Part shown: positions 24,001-35,946 of the stretch, piece by piece
Position numbering within the stretch: position 1 is the first letter of the stretch
Layout of the letters: each line of letters begins with the position of its first letter
Assembly (NCBI GenBank): GCA_950295325.1
Contig: OX485803.1
Location: 15,500,001-15,564,000, forward strand
Origin: Polytrichum commune
Lineage: Eukaryota > Streptophyta > Polytrichopsida > Polytrichales > Polytrichaceae
DNA length: 64,000 nt
Direction of reading: 5' to 3'
Notes under the pieces: model-generated
What the model saw: only the letters and a program-made list of their open reading frames with translations
Databases searched by the model: none
Told to the model about the DNA's origin: nothing
Position numbers and translations under genes: made by a program

Positions 24001-27000
24001 TCATTAGCTCATGTGCCAATTATCACATGAGGTAGTGCAATCCAGAACTAAACCCAAAGATGTCAAACATTTGGACCAGATAAAGACTTCAGCAGGACAC
24101 AAAGGAAACAAAGCAAGTATGACATGGAGAATTGCAATTTCGTAAGAGACTAGGAGCCTGAGGAGGAGGAACACCTTGTGCATAGTCTATTGATCATTAT
24201 TAGCAACACATAATATGTCTTGACATATAGCAAATGCATGACCCATCATGATGATAATTATCAATAAGGAGGGCAAACCAATGTCCTCAAAATAAGAGAA
24301 ATTTTGAATTAAAGACTACCTTAATTTAAAAGATCATGATGCTGATGCTCATGAAGGAGAACTGAGGTGCAAGGGGGTTGTACCAGAAGAAGCTGGTGAA
24401 GAATCCAGTGACATTTTATTGGAATCCACCTGTGATGACAAGGACCCAGAGCTTGGTATGTCATGTGACCCCCCCATTGCAAGCAGAGGACGACTCCAGC
24501 CCATGCTCTCTTCTATATAATTGATGTCATACCTGTCATGGAAACAGGCGTAGCAAAGTCCTATACTCATCAGCCTCAAGATAAATTATATGGGTATTGT
24601 AAGTCAATTAATGTCAATATACAATAAGAACACACAGACCACCACACACTAAAATAACCTCTCTTGAAACGTTCCATAATGCCCCTCCATGTATGCAACA
24701 ATTCTGCTTACAATCACTTGCAAGTTGAGAGACAAATAGTTGCAATGGCCCACTCACTGAAATGCATCTTCAGTAACATTTTGTAAAGCAGTATTTAGGT
24801 CTTGAAGTGTATTGGGGTCGCACTTGTCAGTCAACTGCAAACAACATTCATACCTCACATTGATCAAACTTAGCCGCTCCAAAGAGAAACCCATGGATCT
24901 TTGAATGCAAAGACAGAGCCTACTTACACACTGAAAGATAAACAGATTATTAAGCCTTCCAAATTTGTCACAGTCAACCACAGAGTAGGAGACTTGTTGC
25001 CACCATTGTGTGTGGTGATGATAAGTTGTTATCCTCCTGACAATGTCAGTTGACATTTTGGAGGTGTGAGCTCAGCAAAATACTGTCACATGGTATCCTC
25101 ACTTGGGATGTAGTACCTGCTGTAAACACAATTCAACAGTCTTTCCAAGCATAGTAACCGCAGCGCAACGTGTCTCTGGTTTTCTTAACAAAGTAATGAT
25201 TGTGGTGATAGCCCCTGCAATACAAAGAGTGCAATTCCTGTAAATATGCAACTTCCATGTTTAGAGCATGGACACTTACAAAAGAGTGACAAGAAACATA
25301 TGAAACTGCTTAATAAATGGCAAAGGCTGCACACCATCAACATACCATTTATTGAAACAAAGTCCAGGTTTACAAGAGCCGCAAAAGCTTCCGCATGAGC
25401 AAAAAAATCCATACGACTTGCCTCCACTGGTCTCTTCACCGTCAAATGCTTCAAAACCTTCAGGTTTCACATGGATTACTATGAGTACAAATAGACTGCA
25501 GACATACACCATATGCAGCTGCCAATTCAGCTTATTATAGTGCTCCAACATGCAGGACAGCATAACAACCAGAAACCTACACCTCTCAAAAAAAGAACCA
25601 TTCCTAAACTACTTGAAACACAGTAATGAGAAAATTAGGTCAGCCAGCCTTGAAGTAAAAACAGACCTGGAGGAATATGCATGGAGTAGAACAAAGACAA
25701 AGACTCTTTTCACCCCTTCAAGAGAGGGAGTGACTGCACCAGCAAGCTACCAGTTTTTACTACTGTTTTGATTGAGGGCAATGATATCTAAGAGGGATGG
25801 TACTGAGGAAAGTTTAAGAGAACTTAACACAAGTTGTAGAGATGTTGGATAACCCAAATTACAACTTCAAGAGAGCTTAATTTACATTATTACAGGTGTT
25901 CACAGACTTCAGAGCAGCAATTCTATTGCGAGAGGTAATCACGAGTTGGTACCGGTTTTTGTAGACTTGGTACTGGTTTTTGTAGACTTGGTGACTTCCT
26001 TACAGAGACTGTGGGTTCAATTATAAATGAATGCTCTAAAATAACAGCAGAGAGTTTTGGCAAACACATGTACATAATTTTGACATGAAATGATACCTTA
26101 GGAATCAAAAATTCACGCGTTCGAGACTTGGCTGGCTCCGGGAGCCTGCAGAATGAAACCAAGCTTCACCAGTAAGATATTTAGCAGCAGGCTACACCAC
26201 AGCCAATGACCGGCAACTTATGAAGCATAAGTCAGTTTGGTATTATTTAATATATAGGTACTGTAATTAATGACCACTGTAAAGTCTTCAGATGATCTGT
26301 TGATTGGTACAACTATAGGCTTCTACAGGTAAGGTTCCTGTTTCTCTATTCATCTCCAAAACTACCTTCCTTAGGAACAACAGAAGCTTTGCTTTACAGA
26401 ATCTAGTGCTGCAAATCCAAGCTGACCTGGGTAATAGGAACATGAAAGGAACCACACTCTGTTGTCGCATGACCAAGTCATGGTTGAAAACCACCGCTAC
26501 GAATGCTGCTTGAAACTCCTCAATTGTCTGCAACCACAACCCCAGACTCTACTTACTGCTGTACCAAACTAGAGCTTGTAACACCAGAGTACTGTCTACA
26601 AAGGCATCCACACCTACCCTAATTGAAGGAATTGGACCACGTGTAAAGTAACAGACAACTGCTAAAAGAGCATTTTCTGGATACTTATTATATCCTTACA
26701 GATCTGTTTTACATATTTCAGGGAGCAGCAAATTTCCCACAAAACCCCCCCACAGACTTGACTATGAAGGTTCTCCAAGAGGTTTCTCTTCTAAAGAGTC
26801 CGCAGCCCTTAAATGCATCTGTAGCAGATTCCCTTCAGCTGCTAGGCATTGTGCTGGATCCATCCGGAATTGTATAGATAAGCAGCACGCTGCATGATAC
26901 TGCAGGAAAACATGCTGATAGTTGTGCCATGCTCCATGTTAACTCCATATGATTATTCCATCAAGGACCAAAATGTAAGTGACTAACCACGTCATTTGAC

Positions 27001-28214
27001 ATCGAATCTGTGAGGAGGGTCGCCACTTCAGCTGACACTCTATCAAGCTGGGTGCCATCCTCCAGCCGGGTAATGAGGGCTTGAAACAGCTTCCCTGTAT
27101 CCCGTGTCTTCACATGATCCGTCAACGACCTAATCACACCCCTCCAAGCGCATAAATAAGAATCATCGTAGAAAGATAAAATTCCTCCGGTACAAACCCA
27201 AACCCCATGTGAACTCCAAATAAAGATTAACCCTAATACAACAAACTACCCAATCCTCGGTCTTAAGCTAATGCCCTTACCGGCTACCCTATGTGCTTAC
27301 TGAGGACTAATCTTTCACTGAACCTACACAAAAACCACCTATAAAATCCTCCCCCCTCGTAACAACACACCCAAGTTGCCCGACAATATTCTAAACACAA
27401 CCAACCCCTTAATGTCGCCTTAACACATATCCCGAACAACCGGTACTCCAAAACCCTGACCATTCCTCATTCATTTACGAGATAAATAAACACGTCACCG
27501 TGGTAAACTACTCCACACATTCTCATCCATTGAGCCTTCCTCGTTCATTGAGTCATAAGGTATAATCATCGTCATGTCCTATCCACCCCGGAACTGCTCA
27601 CTCAAACCCAACATGATGCTGCTTATCAAGCAATCGGCCATTGAACCCTCGAGCACTCCCACTCTCACGAAATTGGATTAAACCGAGCCTCAACCTTGAC
27701 CACCAAATACTTAACCCAAAACCCTCCTCAACATTGACAAAACCCACTTCCACCCCAATCCTTAACCCTCCCAAACTACATTTCGGGAGACATCCAAAAC
27801 TCAACTCAACCCATGCCCAGCTTCACGGCTGCCATATAGAAATGCCTCCTCCCATTTTCCCTCCACCTTCCACATCCCTCCCATCTCTCCACCATTCGTA
27901 TTGCAAAACCAAACCCTAGCTCTTCCCACGAACTCCCGACCATTGCCACCCCTTCCGAGGAGAGGAAACACAAATTGGAAAAATAATAATCAAAATACCG
28001 GATAAAAAAAACCTACGACGAGTATTTGGGTGGAAGCCCAGGTGGAGGGAGGGAGGGAGACACACAGAGAGACATGGAAAGGGAGAGGCCAAGAAGGGAA
28101 GGGAAGGAGGCATGTATGTATGTATGCATGTCACAGTTACCGTAACGTGCGAAAGAGCTCCGTGGCTAAGGGGATCTCATCGGGAGTGAGCTCCACTTCG
28201 ATAATGAGCTTCAT
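21097..28214 (-). CDS. WD40-repeat protein with a helical ARM/HEAT-like N-terminal half, about 19 exons
   Basis: Exons read on the minus strand: 28214-28141, 27129-26988, 26899 to about 26764, about 26694-26618, 26527-26427, 26145-26097, 25457-25346, 25214-25117, 24834-24758, 24532-24384, 23675-23616, 23423-23353, 23247-23155, 22900-22766, 22560-22496, 22400-22301, 22098-21990, 21740-21592 and 21372-21097, about 690 residues. From exon 5 onwards every junction keeps phase; the exon 3/4 junction does not resolve. The N-terminal third (start MKLIIEVELTPDEIPLATEL) is Leu/Ala-rich and helical, like ARM or HEAT repeats. The second half has WD40 blades, for example RNQLISGGKDGTLIVW, LFMSGSRDFSVRVWDRR and LILSAGMDTRVLRWDFR, and ends LLYAAGDDMRIDVYSLR. 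Such proteins are scaffolds, but I do not recognise the family. No catalytic motif is seen. Confidence 0.85.
25946..25987. repeat. 21-bp direct tandem repeat in an intron
   Basis: Two adjacent copies of 'ttggtaccggtttttgtaga' plus c (second copy has one change) lie in the intron between the exons at 26145-26097 and 25457-25346 of the WD40 gene. Confidence 0.8.
27130..28140 (-). other. First intron of the WD40 gene
   Basis: A long first intron between the start-codon exon (donor CG|GTAACT) and the second exon (acceptor GATTAG|GTCG). It is C-rich on the plus strand from 27600 to 27910 and carries a GGGA/GA-rich stretch near 28040-28110 with a 'tgta' microsatellite (28113-28125). Long first introns of plant genes often carry expression-enhancing elements; none can be pinpointed here. 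Confidence 0.6.
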
Positions 28215-28387
28215 CAATGCCGATTCCTGCGTCTGCCTGCGCCTGCTGCAGCCCGATTGAATGTAGCGAATTGCAAAATGCGGATTGGCGCAGCAGGCGA
28301 TGGGGTGGAGATGGAGAGAGAGGGGAGGAGTCGGAGGAGAGCCTTCGGGGGTCGCCGCTGTTGCTTCTTCGTTGTCTCTCTTCCCAA

Positions 28388-28446
28388 GGGCGGAGGAGAG
28401 AGAAGAGAGAAGAGAGAAGAGAGAGGAGAGAGGAGAGAGAGGGGGT
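28388..28446 (-). promoter_or_regulatory. CT-rich leader (pyrimidine patch) of the WD40 gene
   Basis: The plus strand carries repeated 'gagagaa/gagagga' units; on the coding (minus) strand this is a 50-60 nt CT tract about 175-230 nt upstream of the start codon. Such pyrimidine patches are typical of plant core promoters and 5' leaders. The tract also creates several spurious open frames rich in Arg, Glu and Gly. Confidence 0.6.
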
Positions 28447-28493
28447 GGGCCTTGGAAGGGGCTTGGTCAAAATGCCCACCTCACTTATTACTA

Positions 28494-28630
28494 TTACTAC
28501 ACTAAATAGTGTCTCCAATTCTATTTGTCTTGCTCAATACTAATTGTAAGCCACCCGTGTAGCATCACCAACACCAAATGAAAACCTAACACTATTTGCC
28601 GTTCCTTGTAACAACAAAACGGTAGAACCG
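28494..28630 (+). mobile_element. Arm fragment of the CACTACACTAAAT hairpin family
   Basis: Starts 'tactacactaaatagtgtc' and continues 'tctatttgtcttgctcaata', then 'cctaacactatttgccgttc'. The same block opens the complete hairpin element at 34848. Only one arm end is present here, so the copy is truncated. Confidence 0.65.
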
Positions 28631-28635
28631 TGAGG

Positions 28636-28860
28636 TTTTGTCCTTTCTTATGAAAAACTATAATTATAGTTGTACACTTTGCTCATGCCAGTCCATGGCT
28701 ATTTACTATACCTATTACCAAATGTAGTCAATTAATTTTTTTTACAAGGGAACAACTGTAATTGACTAGATACATATATAATTATAGTTAACTGGGTTTT
28801 AGAGCAATTATAGTTAACTACATTTTTTGGCAAGTCAAATCGCGATCGACTATAGTTACG
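28636..28860 (-). repeat. Copy of a 'ctataattatagttaact' repeat, inverted partner at 31870-32150
   Basis: Contains 'gctcatgccagtccatggct' and 'tatttactatac', plus several 'ataattatagtta' motifs. The same phrases occur in reverse order and opposite strand at 31870-32150 ('agtaaatagccatgaact', 'gcatgagcaaagtggacaac'). The pair may be two copies of one element or the ends of a larger, disrupted one. Confidence 0.55.
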
Positions 28861-29289
28861 AAAGGCAACTACACAAAATATAATATTTAGTGTTTGATAC
28901 ACTAAATACAAACACATACACTAAATATCAATAACCCTATGAAAGTAAGTAACATTAAATGTAAACTCAAACACTAAGTATCAACTATGGTAATATGTGG
29001 AAGTTACATGTTTGAATTTAGTGTTAGTAAGGATATGAAATATATATAAAAAATAAGGGAGGTGGCAGTAGGGAAGGTAGCGGCACATTTATGTCTAACA
29101 TTAATTGTCAAAGAATTGAAAAGTAGTGTTGAGCATGGTAGGGTGATAACAACACTAAATATAATCAAACACTAAATATCATTTTTTGTGTAGTTAACTA
29201 ATAGTTGAATTAGTTGGTTAGTTGTCCAAGGTATGCAAGCTTTCACCATCCACGTTAAATAAATTGGACCAAAAATAGCAGGAACAAGT

Positions 29290-30545
29290 AATGTCCAAGT
29301 GTGAACGCAAAGTGGTTAGAAAATTTGCTCTTAAAACATTGAAGGTGATGCATAGTATGTCCTACAAACAGAGCCAACAAAAAAAATTGGGTATTATAGA
29401 TTTACAATGTTGCAATTATTGTCACTTACTATGTAACATTATCCAAACGTGTTTGTATGTTGGGTGGGGCCAATAATAAGCTACGTTCTATGCATAATTG
29501 TACTTTGTTTATTCTCACAACAAAGCACTACATTAGTAAACTCAAGCAAAGTAGTGTATTGATATTATTAGAATAAAATGGCTAATAACAACTAAGTATT
29601 ATGATGTGAGTGGTTTTTCATCTAAATTCAATCATTCATGACAACATTTCATCACATACAAGATGTAGAATATAGCCAAAAGTGGATGAACTAGAATTAA
29701 GTTGGGATGATAGTATTCGTAAACTCATTCATAAGAAGTATTATTTGAAAAGTTATTACAATGACATGAAATGCCATGTGACACTAGATACGATATTTAG
29801 TGTAGTAACTTGTGTTGTGAGTGACCTTTGCTCATATTTTGTCCATGCATACTACACTAAATATTGTATTTAGTGTCATATGGTATTTATTTGCCATTGT
29901 GGTAACTTGTCTAATGACACTTCTTATGAATACGTTCACAAGCACTGCACTGTCCTCCTAACTTATTCTTAGTTCATCCAATTGCCAGTTATTGAAACAA
30001 AACTTGGTATATTTTGCATCCTAACATTTTGTGATGAAATATTGTCATGGATGAATTGAAATTTGGATGAGAAATCACTCCGTAAGTGACAATAAGTGCC
30101 ACGTTGTAAACATGTGTTGCCCAATTTTTTTTCCCAAGGAGTGACAAATAAAAGTAGGTTTACATTTAGTGTTGGTGTCACTATGCAGGGGGTTTACAGT
30201 TAGTATTGAGCGAGACAAATAGAATTGGTGACAAATGAATACAAAATTTAGTGTAGTGACTTGTGTTGTGAGTGACCTTCGCTCATATAGTGTTCCTTCC
30301 TACTACACTAAATAGTGTCATATGGTATTTTATGCCATTGTGGTAACCTTGTTAAAGACACTTGGTATGAATAAACGTACCCAAATTGTCATCCCAACTG
30401 ATTCTTAGTTCATCCAACTACCAATTATTGAAAGAAAGCTTGGTTTGGTATATTCTATATCCTAACATTTTTGTAATGAAATATCATCATCGGTGATTGG
30501 AATTTGGATGCAAAATCACTCAATAAGTGACAGTGTTGGCAAATA
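29290..30545. mobile_element. Composite array of hairpin-element arms sharing one loop sequence
   Basis: A left arm runs to 'atatttagtgtagtgac' (about 29812). Then comes a loop 'ttgtgttgtgagtgacc', a full right arm from 'tactacactaaatattg' (about 29852) to 'tttagtgtagtgac' (about 30252), the same loop again, and a second right arm starting 'tactacactaaatagtgtca' (about 30301) that ends near 30540. The order arm-loop-arm-loop-arm suggests unequal recombination, or insertion of one copy into another. No transposase is encoded. Confidence 0.6.
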
Positions 30546-31494
30546 TCTAGTGCAATGCTTTGGCTCGCAATGAAGAACCATGCGGCACCATGAGTTGGTT
30601 TTTTGTATTTCGTGTTGAAATGTGATCTCTAAAGGGCGGGGCAGTTTTTTAATTCGATGGTTTATGTAGTAGGTCATGAAGAATCTTGGTCATTGTCAAA
30701 GTGAAGGTTCTCATTCTGAATACATATTAATATAAGTCCCCTCCAATATGTTGACAATTGAACCTGGAATGATGAACAAAATTTGAGCACAATCCAATCT
30801 TTTTTAGACACATGTCTTATAGATCCACACCTAACCACAAACCATTAGATAAAAGTCTCTTTAAAAAATAAGCACCCATTTTGGTCCCTCTTATCTTAAA
30901 TAAAATCCAAGGGGGCAGGGGCATTGTCCTAGCAATGTCCTTGAGTTGTATAAATGAGGTTCCAAAAACTATATGCATATTTTCAAAACATCAAATGGAA
31001 AACATGATATAAAAAATGGATGCTCTTTTTTACACATAGTGTCATATAAAGCGTCCAACATTTATAGTGTCAAATTTGCACCATGGCCTTACAATTTCCA
31101 TATGTTCATGTTAATTGAGCACATCTCCGTCTAAATTGAATTTTGACATGCCATCTTAGGAGAGGCTTCAACCAATCACATCATGACATGTGGTGCATTG
31201 GGTGTATTTGTTGGAGCGAGAAGCATCCTAAGGTATGTGAAGCACTCGTATTACAAAATTGTCTTCCTTTGGAGTCTAAGGGAAGGCCGAGGGGCTTGGT
31301 CAAATGCCAAGTACATTTGCCCACCCCGTTTTATTATTGACTATGTTACCTTTTCCATGAGGAGCCTCGCATCGAACAATAAGTTCCCAACTTAAGTTAG
31401 TGCTTACAAGGGCCCATCCATGTTGCCATGAATTGCGGGGTATGAAAATTGTGTTTGAGGGCTCATGGGGTGTTGTTTGTTTTGGGGCCTCTTA
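30546..31494. other. AT-rich interval, nothing recognised
   Basis: Low-complexity, A/T-rich DNA between elements. No coding, RNA or repeat feature can be supported. Confidence 0.4.
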
Positions 31495-32429
31495 GGGCCG
31501 CTTCACACTATGACCGTCCAAGTCGAGAGGTTGTGGGATTGAATGACCAAACTTTGTTGAGAGTCCAAAGAAATGGGCTGAAAATACATAGCCAATAAAA
31601 TATAGGATTTGGAGCCTTCGGCCGGGCATAGTGTGAAGCCTCAAAAGGCCAAGGCTGAAGTCCAAAGGAAGAAGGAGCATCCCACTTTATTTCCTGTCCA
31701 AAACAAAACAACCCCTCCAATCTAACAGTCAAGATCTTGTCAGTTTTTGTTGGCTCTGTATGTAGGACAGAGACTATGCATTGACTCCTATGTTTCAAGA
31801 GCAAATTTCCTAACCATTTTGCGTTCACACTTGGATGTCACTTGAACTTGTTGTTTCTGGCCATGTGTTATTTAATGTGGATGTTAACTATAATTATATG
31901 TATCTAGTTGAATATAGTTGCTCCCTAAAATGTATTGAAAAATTTAGTTAACTATAGTTATTTTGGCAATTGTTAATTATTTATTTTAAAGTTTATGGGT
32001 GATAAATGAGTAGCTTCAGTCCTTGACCCACATTTGACAAGAAGGTGCACAAAATCCAAGAAAGGTTTGGTTATAAGTATAGTAAATAGCCATGAACTAG
32101 CATGAGCAAAGTGGACAACTATAGTTATAATCTTTCATAATAAAGGACGGAGCTTCACAGTTCCAACGTTTCCTTGTTTTTTTTAATGAAAAAAAATCGA
32201 TGGCCTCTCGACCATAGTTTGGGTTTCCATTCCTGTTCGACCCAAACTTCCTTCAAGAGTTCGTTGACTTGGTCAAAAAATATTGCCATGTAGGCATTTT
32301 GGAGAGTGATGGCCTTTGGACTTTTGGTCTCTAGTGTGAAGGGTCGAGAGGCCGAATTCTTGGTCTCTTGCAATGTGATTGGTGGAAATTGACAGCCTCT
32401 CAAATTTCGGCCATAGTGTGAAGCAACCC
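31495..32429. mobile_element. PIF/Harbinger-like MITE with TTA target duplications
   Basis: Left end 'gggccgcttcacactatgac' directly follows TTA (31492-31494). The right end is its inverted counterpart, '...ggccatagtgtgaagcaaccc', followed by TTA (32430-32432). The terminal repeats extend about 40 bp with several differences. GGG/CCC termini with a TTA duplication are the signature of Tourist-like MITEs. A third copy of the terminal motif, 'gggcatagtgtgaagcc', lies inside at about 31624-31640, so a shorter element of about 146 bp may be nested at the left end. It has no credible coding capacity. Confidence 0.75.
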
Positions 32430-32524
32430 TTACGTGTGGAAATGTGACTCTTTATTAGGAAGGAGCGATGTGATTTCTTGTTAGCTTTTGTAAAAGCAAG
32501 AGGTATCATAGTGGGTGCTCTATT

Positions 32525-32760
32525 TCATCATCACTACACGGAATGTTGTATTTAGTGTCACCAATTCAAACTGTCTTGCTTAATACTAATTGTAAACCGC
32601 ATGTGTAGTGTCACTAACACTAAATGTGAACCTAGCATTATTTTGTCATCGCTTGTACAAAAATTTGGGCAATGTAGATTTACAAATGCTACAATTACTA
32701 TTACTTACTACTTCATTTTTTCATCCAAATTTTAATTAAGTATGACAACACGTCAAAACT
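32525..32760 (+). mobile_element. Arm fragment of the CACTACACTAAAT hairpin family
   Basis: Begins 'cactacacggaatgttgta', followed by 'tttagtgtcaccaattcaaa' and 'actaaatgtgaacctagcat', the order seen in the left arm of the complete copy at 34848. It fades out near 32760 after 'cacttactacttc' and a Phe/Leu-poor AT stretch. Truncated. Confidence 0.6.
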
Positions 32761-34555
32761 GGATTGTTAGGATACAAAAATATTCCAAACTCTTTTTTTC
32801 TTTCTTCTAACAATTGGCATTTAAATGAACTAAAAGTAAGTTGCAACAACGATAACAACAATAATTGATGACCTTCCTTAACCTTGCGTTGCAAGGGGCC
32901 GGAATGTAAAAAATTAAATGAACGTAAAAAGTTGAACACCGTTATTGAGCTCGGACCTTAACCCTTAAAAGGATATAACTGCGGAGTGTGTATTGTTGCA
33001 CTGGGTAACTGTGGAGTCTCGATAACCATGTGGGTCCATGTAACTGTTGGGGACCACGTAATGAAGTGTCAATGTGGGATTGTGTAACCTGGCGCTGGAA
33101 TCTTATCACCCTGCAAGCCGTTGTAACCATGTGGAAGATTATGAAGGTTACAAGGATTGTTTGTGATCTACAGAGGTCAATGCCTCCCCACCACCCCCAA
33201 AAACAGAACAAATCAAATACAAAAAACAAAAAAATTAATGAGTTGGGACCAACAATGAAAAAAAATTGGGAAAGAAGGCGAGGAAGAAACCTCCATAAGA
33301 AAAATATATAGAGCCACAATAGACAAGAAAGGTGTATTTCTAAAGGGACCAACAATTAAGCTTCATGGCCCAAGTAATGTGAGGGTAGTCAACAACTTAA
33401 AAAACCCTTCAAGTTTATGTCCTTGCAAACTTGCATGTGCATGAAGGACACTTTGAACATGTGTCTACACATACTTAACATATTCTTAGGGCATTGGATG
33501 TTTTGGCACCACTCCTTGCCACATTAAATTGCCGTGTAAGAATATGTCATAAAAGTGATTTTGAGGTCGTGATGTGATACCACTTTAATTTTGGCGGTTG
33601 AATGGGACGGTCACTTGTCGGCATATTTGGTTGGGCTAGGTCCAATTTTGTCCTCGGTGGACCAAGAAAGAAGAAAGGGGACTTATCAACATTGGTACAA
33701 CTAGTTGAACACGTCAACCACATTCCATTCTTGTTGGTGCATTTATGTATCAACAACATGTTTTTGGTCACCCTTAAGGAACACGGGGTGTGTTTAGATG
33801 GAATATGTGACGCTCTATATATATATGAATCCCCAACAAGTATTGAAAGAATGTTTATTTGATATATAATGGTGTTGATTGCATGTTTAGCATAACCTAT
33901 TAATAATATAATGTAAATAATATTACATGTGAAAATGGTGACTTGATTTACATGATACTTATCTATTATTTTATACAAGTCTTACTAATGATTCAAAAAA
34001 TATATAACAATGCTTGAGAAAATATTGCAATAAATGTTGTCTAACTGATTTGGTTTCCAAACCATAAAAAACTTACGGTTCCTCGACTCTTGTGTGGCCA
34101 TCTATGGCAATAAGTACCATCCAACATTTGTTAATGACTTTTCTTGTTTAAATTGATTTCTATTAAAAAAAGTGAGAAGACGATAACTTTCACACTTAGT
34201 TGGTCCTAACTAAACCCCATCTTGAAGGCAACTAAGGCATGGTTCACAACCGTGGGCATCTTTTCTTGACATCATGGTTCTTTTTATCTACATTCACACC
34301 TAGTCTACCATTAATGTACCTTACACATTCAACTACCAAAAAGAAGAAACGCTGACCATGTGATTAGCGTGATTGGAGTGCCCGTTTGACCCACCCTTGG
34401 CATTAAACCCTCGAGGCATAATATCATTGGTGCAGGACTACTAACCCCTCTTGGGGTGGGCACTATAATGACACACTGTACTATATTCAACTACCATCGC
34501 TAGGTTAAGTTATTGCATAGTTATAACCTGACAACATGGTTCGTGCCCAATGATT
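32761..34555. other. Transposon-rich gap, nothing recognised
   Basis: Open frames at 32942-33355 and 33547-33978 (minus) have unusual, hydrophobic or Ser/Lys-rich content without a domain. I treat them as chance. No RNA gene or element boundary can be supported. Confidence 0.35.
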
Positions 34556-34770
34556 GGGGAGATTTTTGGGCATAATCGGTTGAGATCCTAATGTTCACAA
34601 GTCCAACCGATTACATGTTGACATCCTCCGCTTTTCCTTTATTAAATTAGGGTATATTTTCTAAATTCCTCTAAAATGATTGATAATTTTCATGTAGTCT
34701 TGAACTTCAACCGGTTATTTTTCAAACTCAACCGGTTCATCTGTAACTAACTGCCGGTTCTCCCCGATCA
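34556..34770 (+). repeat. Dispersed CAACCGG repeat, copy 1
   Basis: About 210 bp sharing with 43806-44030 the phrases 'atttttgggcataatcggtt', 'tacatgttgacatcctccg', 'cctctaaaatgat' and 'caaccggttcatctgtaact'. The two copies are in the same orientation, roughly 20% diverged, and 9 kb apart. Recurrent CAACCGG/CCGGTT motifs form partial inverted repeats. Class not assigned. Confidence 0.65.
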
Positions 34771-34847
34771 TTGTTCGTGCCTACCTTGGTGGCAGGTTAC
34801 CACATACATATTGGGATGGTTAGCTAAATTTAAAGACCATGGTAGTG

Positions 34848-35712
34848 ACTACACTGAATGTCATAGTTAGTGTCACCAATTCTATTTGTCTTGCTCGATA
34901 GTAACCGTAAACTCCCTGTGCAGTGTCACCAACACTAAATGCAAACCTAACATTATGTGTCATTCTTTGTAATTTTATTTTTGGGTATTATAGATTTACA
35001 TTGTTGCAATTGTTGTCACTTACTAAGTGATTTTTCATCCAAATTTCAATCATCCATGACAATATTCCAAGACAAAAATGTTAGGATGTGGAATATACCG
35101 AACTTTGTTTCAATAATTTACAAGGATTTCATCCAAATTTCAATCACCCATGACAATAATTGTAAACTTATTCGTAAGAAATGCCATCAAAACAATTATC
35201 TCAATGACATCAAATGCCATATGAGACTAAAGACAACATTTAGTGTAGTGACCTACTAGTGATAAAATGATATGTGGCAACCAAGGTGAGTTTAATGATG
35301 GCCATGTGTGCATAGAACCACACTAGATATTGTAATTAGTGTCATATGGTATTTTATGTTATCGTGGTAACTTTTCTTATGATACTTCTTATGAATAAAT
35401 TTACAAATATTGTCATCCCAACTTACTGTTATTAGTTCATTCACTTTTGGAATATTTTGCATCCTAACATTTATGTAACAACTTACTGTCATGGATGATT
35501 GAAATATGAATAAGACATCACTTAATAAGTGACAATAATTACAACTTTGTAAAATCTGTAATGTCCAAATTTTCTGTACAAGGAATGACAAATAATGTTA
35601 GGTTTACATTTAGTGTCGGTGACAATACATGGGTAGTTTACAATTAGTACCGTATTGAGCAAGACAAATAGAGTTGGTGACACTAAATACAATAGTTAGT
35701 GTAGTGACCCAC
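34848..35712. mobile_element. Complete hairpin (foldback) element, CACTACACTAAAT termini
   Basis: Two arms of nearly 400 bp in inverted orientation flank a loop of about 65 bp (35256-35320). The left arm opens 'actacactgaatgtcatagt'; the right arm closes '...agttagtgtagtg'. Matches between arms include 'caccaattctatttgtcttgc', 'aaatgcaaacctaacatta' and 'ttcaatcatccatgaca', with small indels. Each arm also has a terminus-like sequence at the loop side ('acatttagtgtagtgacc' and 'accacactagatattgtaat'), so each arm looks like a small element itself. The CACTA-like ends hint at a CACTA affinity, but no clear target duplication is visible and no protein is encoded. A transcript would fold into a very long stem. 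Confidence 0.75.
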
Positions 35713-35946
35713 TCTAGATAGGTGATGTCTTTGGTATAGTTGCCTATAGGTGTGAATGAAATGACATTTTGGTTGATTTAAAGTTAGGTTACTTTACATA
35801 ACATTAAGATTGGTAAATTTAGCAATTAAAATTAGGAGTTACCCATACTGTAGGTGTGAACCATCTCTTAAGTGTAACTTCTATAGTTCGGAGTCTATCT
35901 GCACCAAATTTGCTGTGAGGTTTTTGTTGCAGAGTTTTTGGTGGCT
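35713..35946 (+). other. 5' flank of the methyltransferase gene
   Basis: Presumed promoter and leader of the downstream gene, lying between the hairpin element and the start codon. No definite TATA box was found. Confidence 0.4.

Noticed and set aside
28177-28543. Several open frames rich in Arg, Glu and Gly on both strands
   Set aside because: They are translations of the GA/CT repeat in the leader of the WD40 gene; the true start there is the exon at 28214-28141.
33547-33978. 143-codon minus-strand open frame
   Set aside because: AT-rich chance frame with no domain, inside a transposon-filled gap.
34848-35712. Classification as a full CACTA transposon
   Set aside because: Termini resemble CACTA but no transposase, no subterminal binding-site array and no clear 3-bp duplication were found; left as an unclassified hairpin element.
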